Of a DNA stretch of 13,816 nt, positions 7,382-13,816 are shown one piece after another. Both the position numbers and the translations under genes were made by a program. Below the pieces are notes generated by a model. That model saw only the letters and a program-made list of their open reading frames with translations. It ran no database searches and was not told where the DNA came from. Position 1 is the stretch's first letter, and every line of letters starts with the position of its first letter. This stretch comes from Planctomycetota bacterium. GTDB lineage: Bacteria; Planctomycetota; Brocadiia; JAJRTI01. The DNA lies in the NCBI GenBank assembly GCA_024278415.1, contig JAJRTI010000020.1, positions 1 through 13,816 on the forward strand, in the 5' to 3' direction.

Positions 7382-10300
7382 TCATTCTGTGCCTGTCGTT
7401 CCACTCAATACCTCCACTTCACGCACCCACATCAGGTTCGGCCGGCCGGCAGGGCCGGCGCCGGCCGGCTGCCAAATGCGGAGCGACTTCACCGTCACGG
7501 GCCGGTCTAGCACGACCGTCGTCTCGCCGGCGGGCTGGGCCGGGCGCACGCGCTTCAGGCGCGTCCAGCCCGCGGCGGTCTTGGTCTGCACCTCGAACTC
7601 CGCCGACGTGCGCGGCGTTCCCGCATCGAGACTCCAGTACACCTTCACGCGGCGGACCGAGACGGCCCGCGGGAGCGCCAACTCGATCCAGTGCGGCTGG
7701 TCCTTGTCCGCGGACGCCCAGTCCGCTTCCGTCCAGTGGAGGCCTTCCGTGCGCGTGATGCCGTCCGTGAGGGGCGCGGGGTCGTACTTGCTGTAGCAGC
7801 TATCGACCGACACCTTCGCGTCTGCGGCCAGGTTGCCCTTGCGCCAGGGGACCTCGGCCACGAACAAGTCGTCGAACCACACCACGCCCTTCGCGCGCCG
7901 GTGCAGCGCGTACACGTTGATGTTGCGGATGGGTTTCTTGGGCTCCAACAGCATCTCGCCGAACACCCAGTCGTGCGTGCCCGCGCCAAACTGGATGACA
8001 TTGCCATAGCTGGGCGTGCCGTCGGTGTGGTAGATGTCCACGTAGAGCGAGTAGTCGCGGCCCGCGCTCGCGGGCACGCGGGTGGCCTTGCTCCAACCGC
8101 GCACCACCACCGGGCACCGATACTTCTGCTTGAGCGTGATCGTCTGCGACGCGCCGCGCTTGGCCGGCGCGGGGTTGTCGAGCTTGAGGCTGCGCTTGCC
8201 GCGATGCGCGGTCGTGTCGTCGAGCGCGTAACCGGCCGGATACGCGCCCCAGTTCGCCGCGCGCGCGCCGGCAGTCTGCTCGAAGCCGGGGTTCTTCAGC
8301 AGGTTCAGGCGCTCGGGCACGTAGAGAACCGCGGCCTTGAGCGTCTCCGCGTCGAACGCTCCTTCTGGCGAGGAGAGCCTGACTGTGAACTCGTACCGCC
8401 CTGGAGGAGTCGCCGCGCCGGGAACGAGCGCCAAGTCCACCGCGCGAGCCTGCCGGCCCGCGCACACGGCCTCCGCCCTCGCCGGCCGCGCCTGCCAGCC
8501 ATCGGGACAAATGACTTCATAAGCCGCACGCACCGGCGCGGCAAGGTGGTTGGCCACTTCAAGGCGCAAGCCGGCCTCGCCCCAGGGCTTCAGGCTAGCC
8601 GTGATGGCCCGCGTCACCGGCAGCGAACGCTCTTGGCTCAGGCGGACCCACGTCTTGCCCTCGATACGGATTCTCGCGGTCGCCCTGATGCGCGCCGCGT
8701 CTCCCACTTGGGCCGTCTTCGGCACCGCGACCTCGAAGCGCTCGGCACCCAGCGGCTTCACTGGCCACCCCTCCTCCGCGGCGAGTTTCACGTCGGCCAA
8801 TTCCGCCGGCTGGCCGGCTTTCTGCGCCGCGACCTTCACGACCAACGTGCGCCCGGGGATCGCAGGCCCCTCGGCCGTGAGCGCCGGCCCGGTCACACCC
8901 GCGAGCGCGGTGAGCACAAGCTGGAGATGGCTCTGGCAGTCGTCCAGATCGCGACGCGCCCGGCGCAGAGGGTTTTGGAGTTCCTTGCGATCAATCCACG
9001 CGCGCGCGGACGCGGCTACGTCGATAGCCTTGCCCAACGCCGCGATCACGCGCGTTGGCTCGTACGGCCCCCGCGCGGCCGCGGACTTCACCCCCGCGAA
9101 TGCGGCGCGCACGCTGGCGAATCGCTCCTCCAATTGTGCGGCCACTGCCGGCGCGGGCAGCTCGTACCATTCGTCCATGGCCGAATCGACAGCATAGTTC
9201 ACGTCAGGCCTCCCGGCCTCTGCAACGACCACATCGTCGACCCATGCGCGGCCGGGAAGCTCCTTGGCCATGAACACGCTCAGGTGGATGCTGCGCACGG
9301 GCCGGTCGGGCTCGATGGTGAAACGCACCGCCCGCCAGTCGTAGTCGCCGCGTGGCAGAGGGAACGAGTGCTCGACGCGCTTGGTGAAGCGCGTCACGTA
9401 GCACACGGTCGCGCGGATCGCGAACTTGCCATCCGGCTTGCCAGCGAGCCCTTGGGCTTTGACCCGTGCGCGGATCTCGATGGGCTGGGCGCGCTTCTGG
9501 TAGAGCATGACCCACTGCCACGCGCCGTGCGCGGCGGGCTTGCCGGTGTTGTCGAGCAGCAGGCAGTCGCCGCCGCCGGCTCGCGCGCGCTCCACGCCAT
9601 CGCCGTACCGTCGCGTGCGCCAGTGCACGGGCAACTCGGGCCGCGCCTTGTCGATCTCCCGCATGAGCTTCCGCGCGGCAAGCATGCGCTCCAGTTCGGC
9701 GACGTGATGCTGCACGAGTTCGCGCTTGCCCGCCACGTGCAACACGACCAGTTGGCCGGGGCTCAGGCTCAGGGGCACGATGAGCTTCCCTGCCTCGGTG
9801 TTCGCCGGCAGGGCGACGCGCGCGACTTCGTCCACCGCGATGAGACGGGGCGCGGCGAGGCCGATCGCCTTGGCATCGATCGTCAGCGTGCAATCGACCG
9901 CGTCGGCTCCGTCGTTGAGCACGGTGAACATGCGTTTCCCGAAGCGCTCGACGTACACGTCCGGCGAGCTGCACGCCGCGTGCGTGAGCGGCTCCCACCC
10001 GGCCGCGTTGAGTTGCCGGCACACCGGCACGTAGCGCCGGAACAGCCCGCGGTCGCGCTCGTACCACTCCGCGTGTTCCCAGTAGCGCGAGCCTGGGCCG
10101 AGGCCGCTGGGCGGCCAATCGAAAATACTGGGATACACGCCGTACGCGACGCAACGCCGGATGTAGCGCTCAATGTCGTCGTGGGTGAACTTGCTGAAGT
10201 TGCCCTTGAGCAGCGTCACGAACGGCTTGGTGCGGCAGATCATGCGCACGTAGTTGAACGCGGGCCGCGCGATATGCAGGCCGGTCTCCGCGCCCATGAT

Positions 10301-11776
10301 GTCCAAGTGCGGAGCGGCGAACGGGCTGCTCGCCATCGCGCCGTTCATCATGGTGTACTTGCCCATCGCGTGGAGCCGCCGCGCGGCCTCCTGGGCAAAC
10401 TCCACCGAGCTGAAGTAGTTGTAGAGCAGCGGCTTTTTATGCCGCGGATCCCACACCGGCGGATAGCTCGCGTACTGAAAGTGATCCGTGCGGTAATTGA
10501 TGCCGCTCGTGATGCCATCGTAGTAGAAACCGTCCAGTTCGCCCCCGCGCTTGCGATAGGCCGCGAACGTGTCGGCCATGTGGTCGAGCTTGTAGCGGCC
10601 GTAGAGCAGGTCCGGGTCGAGGTTGAACTGCGAGATGAGGTGGCCGTAGACCGCGGTCTTGCGGATTTGGAGCGAGCCGTCCGGCGCGCCGAGCCCCACG
10701 GCCTCAAACGCGCCCTTCGTGCGCACCGCGCGCTCGAAGCGCTTGGCCATGGCCGCGACCATGCGCTCGCGGGACGGAGGCGGGTCCTTTTCCGGGTCGT
10801 AGTTGGGAATCCACGCGAAGAGGCCGGCGTGCGTGAAGTAGGTCAAGCTGTACACGCCCAGCTTGTCGTCGTACCCCGGGTTGGCCGCGCCCTCCTGGAA
10901 TTGGAAGCCGAACTCGTTCACGTTGTCGATGGACTCCAGGTCGCCGAAGGCCATCCAGATGCCCTCCTTCTTCACATGCTTGGTGAAGAATTCGGGCCGC
11001 CATTGGTAGTAACTCGACAGCGCGCTCCGCAGGCCCCACTTCGGGTCGCACGCGTAAATCATGGCCGAGACGGACGCTTGGTTCGGCGGCTGCGTGTGGC
11101 GGCTCAGCGCGAGGTCGAATGCGAGGTAGAAGAGGTGTTCGTTGGCGTCGTACGTGAGCCGGCAGATGCGCGGCTCGTCGAGCGGAAACGCGAGCGCCAG
11201 GCCGGCCGGGCCGGTGAGCGCGGCGCAGAAGTTGCGCGAGTGGTAGCCCAACTTCGCGGCCGGTTGGTCGCGGAACTCGGGCAAGTCCGCGAAGTAGCGG
11301 ATGGGATAAACGTTTTGGTACGCCTTGCCCTTGACGACCGTGCGCGTCGTCTGCACGTCGTCCCACCAGCGCCAGCCCGTCGCGTCCACGGGCAGGCAGA
11401 AGCGCACCACGAGGCCGCGGTCCCGGCCGGTCGTGTCCGCGACCGTGGCCCGCGCGAGCACGCGACCTGCACGCGGCTCGTACGCCACGCGCACCTCCAG
11501 GCCGAGCGATTTCAGCGCCACCCGTTGCTGTCCCTTTCCGTCCAGGGGGCCGTAGACCGGCACGAACGTTGTGCCCTTTTCCAAGTCGCAAATCTCGACC
11601 ACGGCCTGCTTGCGGCCCGCAGCCAAGTCGCCGGCAGGAGTGCGCAACGACGCCCATGCGCCGGTGGCCGGGTCGAGCGCGGCCTTGCAGCCGTGGCCGA
11701 GGTCGAATGGCTGTGCCTGCGCGCCAAGGGAAACGGCTGCGGCAATGCACGTTGCAAGCAGGGCGGGTCGTCTCAT
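7382..11776 (-). CDS. Large secreted glycoside-hydrolase-like protein with CBM-type modules
   Basis: A 1464-aa exported protein. Residues 1-21 form a signal peptide cut after AQA. A beta-rich region (about 25-260) is followed by a probable TIM barrel (about 270-600) with ELDGFYYDG at 413-421; Asp415 and Asp420 are candidate catalytic acids. A small beta domain ends near 680. Next come a beta-sandwich with AWVDD at 844-848, a helical link, a NEW3-like Ig domain (about 1059-1155), a CBM4/9-like sandwich from NPGFEQ at 1162 to WFDD at 1300-1303, and an F5/8 type C (discoidin-like) domain at about 1315-1460. This is the plan of enzymes that bind and cut complex glycans outside the cell; I cannot give a GH family or substrate. 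ATG 11776 is firm: GAGGAG lies 7 nt upstream and the signal peptide follows at once. Domain edges are estimates by eye. Confidence 0.8.
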   Translation of the reverse strand: MRRPALLATCIAAAVSLGAQAQPFDLGHGCKAALDPATGAWASLRTPAGDLAAGRKQAVVEICDLEKGTTFVPVYGPLDGKGQQRVALKSLGLEVRVAYEPRAGRVLARATVADTTGRDRGLVVRFCLPVDATGWRWWDDVQTTRTVVKGKAYQNVYPIRYFADLPEFRDQPAAKLGYHSRNFCAALTGPAGLALAFPLDEPRICRLTYDANEHLFYLAFDLALSRHTQPPNQASVSAMIYACDPKWGLRSALSSYYQWRPEFFTKHVKKEGIWMAFGDLESIDNVNEFGFQFQEGAANPGYDDKLGVYSLTYFTHAGLFAWIPNYDPEKDPPPSRERMVAAMAKRFERAVRTKGAFEAVGLGAPDGSLQIRKTAVYGHLISQFNLDPDLLYGRYKLDHMADTFAAYRKRGGELDGFYYDGITSGINYRTDHFQYASYPPVWDPRHKKPLLYNYFSSVEFAQEAARRLHAMGKYTMMNGAMASSPFAAPHLDIMGAETGLHIARPAFNYVRMICRTKPFVTLLKGNFSKFTHDDIERYIRRCVAYGVYPSIFDWPPSGLGPGSRYWEHAEWYERDRGLFRRYVPVCRQLNAAGWEPLTHAACSSPDVYVERFGKRMFTVLNDGADAVDCTLTIDAKAIGLAAPRLIAVDEVARVALPANTEAGKLIVPLSLSPGQLVVLHVAGKRELVQHHVAELERMLAARKLMREIDKARPELPVHWRTRRYGDGVERARAGGGDCLLLDNTGKPAAHGAWQWVMLYQKRAQPIEIRARVKAQGLAGKPDGKFAIRATVCYVTRFTKRVEHSFPLPRGDYDWRAVRFTIEPDRPVRSIHLSVFMAKELPGRAWVDDVVVAEAGRPDVNYAVDSAMDEWYELPAPAVAAQLEERFASVRAAFAGVKSAAARGPYEPTRVIAALGKAIDVAASARAWIDRKELQNPLRRARRDLDDCQSHLQLVLTALAGVTGPALTAEGPAIPGRTLVVKVAAQKAGQPAELADVKLAAEEGWPVKPLGAERFEVAVPKTAQVGDAARIRATARIRIEGKTWVRLSQERSLPVTRAITASLKPWGEAGLRLEVANHLAAPVRAAYEVICPDGWQARPARAEAVCAGRQARAVDLALVPGAATPPGRYEFTVRLSSPEGAFDAETLKAAVLYVPERLNLLKNPGFEQTAGARAANWGAYPAGYALDDTTAHRGKRSLKLDNPAPAKRGASQTITLKQKYRCPVVVRGWSKATRVPASAGRDYSLYVDIYHTDGTPSYGNVIQFGAGTHDWVFGEMLLEPKKPIRNINVYALHRRAKGVVWFDDLFVAEVPWRKGNLAADAKVSVDSCYSKYDPAPLTDGITRTEGLHWTEADWASADKDQPHWIELALPRAVSVRRVKVYWSLDAGTPRTSAEFEVQTKTAAGWTRLKRVRPAQPAGETTVVLDRPVTVKSLRIWQPAGAGPAGRPNLMWVREVEVLSGTTGTE

Positions 11777-11783
11777 GGGTCTA

Positions 11784-11789
11784 CTCCTC
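11784..11789 (-). promoter_or_regulatory. Strong Shine-Dalgarno site GAGGAG
   Basis: GAGGAG on the - strand sits 7 nt before ATG 11776 and fixes the start of the 1464-aa secreted protein. It is the clearest ribosome binding site in the window; the other - strand genes have weak ones. Confidence 0.8.
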
Positions 11790-11888
11790 AGTTAGTAGCG
11801 CGCTCGTAATCGCCTGCGCCTTAGCCCCGTCGATACCAGGTGTTTCCTCACGGAGGTTCGCGATCTGAGCGGCCCGTGCCGCTGGCTC

Positions 11889-11952
11889 GTAGTAGGGCGA
11901 TTGATCGCCCATCTCTGCGCCCGAGGCAACGGGCGATCAATCGCCCTACTAC
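11889..11952. repeat. 64-bp long inverted repeat (REP-like hairpin), copy 2
   Basis: Arms at 11889-11910 and 11931-11952 are perfect over 22 bp around a 20-nt centre. The outer 14 bases of each arm are identical to copy 1 at 7111-7174, and the total length is the same. Within the arms, C becomes G on the left (TTCATC to TTGATC) and the facing base on the right changes G to C, so pairing is kept. The loop shares TCTCTGCG with copy 1. It lies 16 bp beyond the end of the 497-aa gene and about 110 bp upstream of the 1464-aa gene. Confidence 0.88.
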
Positions 11953-11967
11953 AGACGCAAGACGCGG

Positions 11968-13461
11968 CTACTGCCGATCCAACAAAGCCAAACTCCCCGC
12001 CGCGATCGTCACGTCGCGTGGCGTAGGCTCAGTCATGCGAATGGTCACGGCGTCGCCGCGGAAGTTCTGCACCGCGACGTATCGCTCGCCTAGCAACGTC
12101 ACGCCCACGCCGGGAGGCGCATCGACCGGGCACGCGATAGCCTCGCAAAGCGCGCGCTTCGCGGCAAGAAGGTCGCCGGGCGGCGAATCGATCCACTGTG
12201 CCGCTTCCGGCCGCGACTCCTCGCCTGTCTCGCCGATTCGCATGCGGTCGGGGAAGAAGTAGCTCGACGTGTCCAACCGCAGCAACGCGTCCGGCAGCGT
12301 TTCAAGCCTGCCCGCGAGCCGCGACGTGACGAGCGCAGGCCGGCCGGAGCCGGCATACTCGCCCAGCGCGTGGCCAAGCTCCGGCATGAGCGACGCCTCC
12401 CCAAAGGCCGCGGCCGGCGCGGCCATGGGAAACACCGGAGACGCCACGGCCGGGATGCCAGCCATGCCGAGGTGTTCGAACACGTACTGCTCGCCACCGG
12501 CATCGCCTCGCGGGTCACGATACGCGGCCACGCCGCGCGGCGGATGCTCAGCAACGATGCCCGCAAGCCGGTCGAGTGCGTCGCGTTCCGCGCACAACGG
12601 CTCCATGAAGTCCCGGCCGGGCAGCGTCTCGCGGTCGGGGTTTGCGTCTTCCGCGCGCAGCAAGCTCATGCAGAACAGGACCAGTTCCCGCGCGCCGGCG
12701 AGCACGCTCCCGCGCGCTTGGGCCATGAAGATCTCCGGCGTGCACGCGATGCAGTCGATCCACGAGCCGATGCACTTTTCGCCGCAGGCCTGGTGGTACC
12801 AATGGGTGGTGAAGAACCCGCCGAACGGCTGCCGCTTGCCCCATTTGGCCGACGCGGGGTCGCGCGTCTCCGCGCCCGCGCATACCGCGTGGAAGAGATC
12901 CGTGTGCCGCACCACGTCGTACCCGCGCCATGCCACGCCCTCGAACCACGACGGAAACTTGAAGATCAGCCGCAGCTTCGGATTGGCCCTCAGCGCCGGC
13001 ACCAGCACGTGATCCGCGCAGATCTCCACCATGAGATCCTGCCGGAACTCCGTCCACGTCTGCTCGCCGCGGCGCTCTTGGCAAGCCGCGCAGCAGCAGT
13101 CGGTGAAGAGGCGGTTGTCGATGATGAGTTCGTCGAAGTGTGGCGCGGCTTGCGAGAAGATCTGGGCCAGCTTGCCCGCGCAGTCCCCGCGGCTGAAGCA
13201 CGGCACGCCCGGCCAGCCGTCGGAGTCTGCGCCCAGATTCGTCGTGCAGATACACCCCGCCGCCTCGATCCCCGCGGCCTCGAATGCTCGCCGCGCGGCC
13301 GCGAGCACCTCCGGCTCCGGCTGTGTGTGGCCGCGATACGTCTCCAAGTAGACCTTGCCGATGCCGCGGTCGCAGCACCAGGCGACCGTATCCGCCAACG
13401 CGGCGGAGTCTCCGCAGAACTTGAGCACGTCTTGTGCGGTGGCGATGATGCTGAGTGGCAT
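11968..13461 (-). CDS. Cys-rich TIM-barrel-like protein of unknown function
   Basis: A 497-aa protein without signal peptide or membrane segments, so probably cytoplasmic. The first 300 residues alternate strand and helix as in a TIM barrel (LSIIATAQDVL, KVYLETYRGHT, FDELIIDNRLFTDC, KLRLIFKFPSWFEG, ARELVLFCMSLL). This resembles hypothetical glycoside-hydrolase-like proteins of PVC-type bacteria; the resemblance is by pattern only. Cysteines are unusually many: CCCAAC at 122-127, three more near residues 77-95, and CGEKC plus CIAC in the middle, suggesting a bound metal or a redox role. The C-terminal part (about 430-497) looks like a small beta domain. ATG 13461 is preferred; a TTG two codons upstream gives the longer frame. 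No clear Shine-Dalgarno site is seen. The 1464-aa secreted protein gene lies 191 bp downstream, which hints at a shared pathway. Confidence 0.72.
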   Translation of the reverse strand: MPLSIIATAQDVLKFCGDSAALADTVAWCCDRGIGKVYLETYRGHTQPEPEVLAAARRAFEAAGIEAAGCICTTNLGADSDGWPGVPCFSRGDCAGKLAQIFSQAAPHFDELIIDNRLFTDCCCAACQERRGEQTWTEFRQDLMVEICADHVLVPALRANPKLRLIFKFPSWFEGVAWRGYDVVRHTDLFHAVCAGAETRDPASAKWGKRQPFGGFFTTHWYHQACGEKCIGSWIDCIACTPEIFMAQARGSVLAGARELVLFCMSLLRAEDANPDRETLPGRDFMEPLCAERDALDRLAGIVAEHPPRGVAAYRDPRGDAGGEQYVFEHLGMAGIPAVASPVFPMAAPAAAFGEASLMPELGHALGEYAGSGRPALVTSRLAGRLETLPDALLRLDTSSYFFPDRMRIGETGEESRPEAAQWIDSPPGDLLAAKRALCEAIACPVDAPPGVGVTLLGERYVAVQNFRGDAVTIRMTEPTPRDVTIAAGSLALLDRQ

Positions 13462-13527
13462 GGGCAATGACGGCTGAAGCTTCGGGGCAAGCGAATGGCC
13501 GGCAGCAGGCTAGCTGTTGGCGCGGCC

Positions 13528-13556
13528 AGTGTAACGTCCGCTGGATGAACACGCAA
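13528..13556 (-). promoter_or_regulatory. Putative sigma70-type promoter of the 497-aa gene
   Basis: On the - strand TTGCGT (13556-13551) and TACACT (13533-13528) are exactly 17 bp apart. They match the -35 and -10 consensus at 3 and 4 of 6 positions. Transcription would begin near 13521 and leave a leader of about 60 nt before ATG 13461. The fit in spacing and place is good, but such matches also occur by chance. Confidence 0.35.
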
Positions 13557-13639
13557 CTTGAAGGTGCGTTGGGGTTGTGGCTCGCCGAGACACCTGCCGC
13601 CATTGACCCCCGCGAGCGGAGGTGTTACGTTCATAAGCA

Positions 13640-13658
13640 GGCGCCGCCGCGAGGCGCC
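13640..13658. repeat. Hairpin GGCGCC/GGCGCC
   Basis: Two GGCGCC hexamers with a 7-nt loop can form a 6-bp GC stem. There is no T-run on either side, so I do not call a terminator. Confidence 0.35.
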
Positions 13659-13785
13659 ACCGTGCTAGCGCCCCTGTCCCGCAATTACGTGCACATATCC
13701 GGGTAGTGGGCCGCGCCCAATGCCATTCACTTAAGGATCACTTCGCCCGCGAAATCTACGGCGCATGAGCAACCGCGCACTCCTT

Positions 13786-13803
13786 GGCCAGCTTTAGCTG
13801 GCC
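13786..13803. repeat. Perfect hairpin GGCCAGCT-TT-AGCTGGCC
   Basis: An 8-bp perfect stem with a TT centre lies at the window edge. What follows (TGTCTGATTGCCA) is not a T-run. It could be the end of a transcription unit outside the window or a binding site. Confidence 0.4.
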
Positions 13804-13816
13804 TGTCTGATTGCCA

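Larger units (their letters stand above)
13462..13816. other. 355-bp region without a convincing gene
   Basis: This holds the leader and likely promoter of the 497-aa gene and then sequence to the window edge. An 83-codon + strand frame (13455-13706) lacks a start site and any family pattern. An imperfect inverted repeat pairs GTAACG-TCCGCT near 13531 with AGCGGAGGTGTTAC near 13615-13628. Two GC-rich hairpins follow at 13640-13658 and 13786-13803. I see no tRNA or known riboswitch. Confidence 0.5.

Noticed and set aside
7213..7404. 63-codon - strand frame in the intergenic region
   Set aside because: It crosses several hairpins, overlaps the end of the upstream gene and has no clear start site. 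The repeats explain the open frame.
7691..11809. 1372-codon open frame antisense to the secreted protein gene
   Set aside because: Same cause: a shadow of a GC-biased gene. The opposite strand has a signal peptide, a strong ribosome site and recognisable domains.
13455..13706. 83-codon + strand frame at the right edge
   Set aside because: No ribosome site, no family pattern, and it overlaps the likely promoter and leader of the - strand gene.

Overview
The window is GC-rich bacterial DNA (about 65% G+C by eye) with five intact protein genes, one gene interrupted by an in-frame stop, and intergenic spacers that carry inverted repeats. I see no tRNA, rRNA, CRISPR array, insertion sequence or phage gene. 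The mix of a housekeeping mfd gene, a very large secreted multi-domain protein with carbohydrate-binding-type modules, a membrane-anchored SGNH hydrolase and a Cys-rich TIM-barrel-like protein resembles uncultured PVC-type bacteria (Lentisphaerota, Verrucomicrobiota, Planctomycetota) or Hydrogenedentota. That placement is inference from gene style, not a phylogenetic result.

Positions 1-5748 are read on the + strand. A GT87-like membrane glycosyltransferase (168-1358) is followed closely by mfd, the transcription-repair coupling factor (1430-4678), and then by a secreted SurA/PpiC-type peptidyl-prolyl isomerase gene (4747-5748). The isomerase frame is cut by one TAA at 5452-5454, just before a conserved stretch of the PPIase domain, yet stays coding-like to the natural end.

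Positions 5866-13461 are read on the - strand and converge on the isomerase gene. In transcription order they are a 497-aa Cys-rich protein without signal peptide (13461 to 11968), a 1464-aa secreted glycoside-hydrolase-like protein (11776 to 7382), and a 401-aa membrane-anchored SGNH/GDSL hydrolase (7071 to 5866). Together they could process a complex glycan or glycoconjugate: exported multi-domain enzyme, envelope-bound esterase or acyl-transfer enzyme, and a cytoplasmic partner. The substrate cannot be read from the sequence.

The two spacers between the - strand genes (11777-11967 and 7072-7381) each contain one copy of the same 64-bp long inverted repeat. The copies differ in the stem by a compensated base-pair change, which points to a REP-like mobile or structural hairpin family. 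The longer spacer also contains a run of four smaller hairpins. The window ends with about 350 bp without a convincing gene, holding a plausible promoter for the 497-aa gene and two GC-rich hairpins. I did not find a convincing new defence or mobile system; the strongest points for follow-up are the paired 64-bp hairpin elements, the interrupted isomerase gene, and the two poorly characterised proteins of the - strand cluster.
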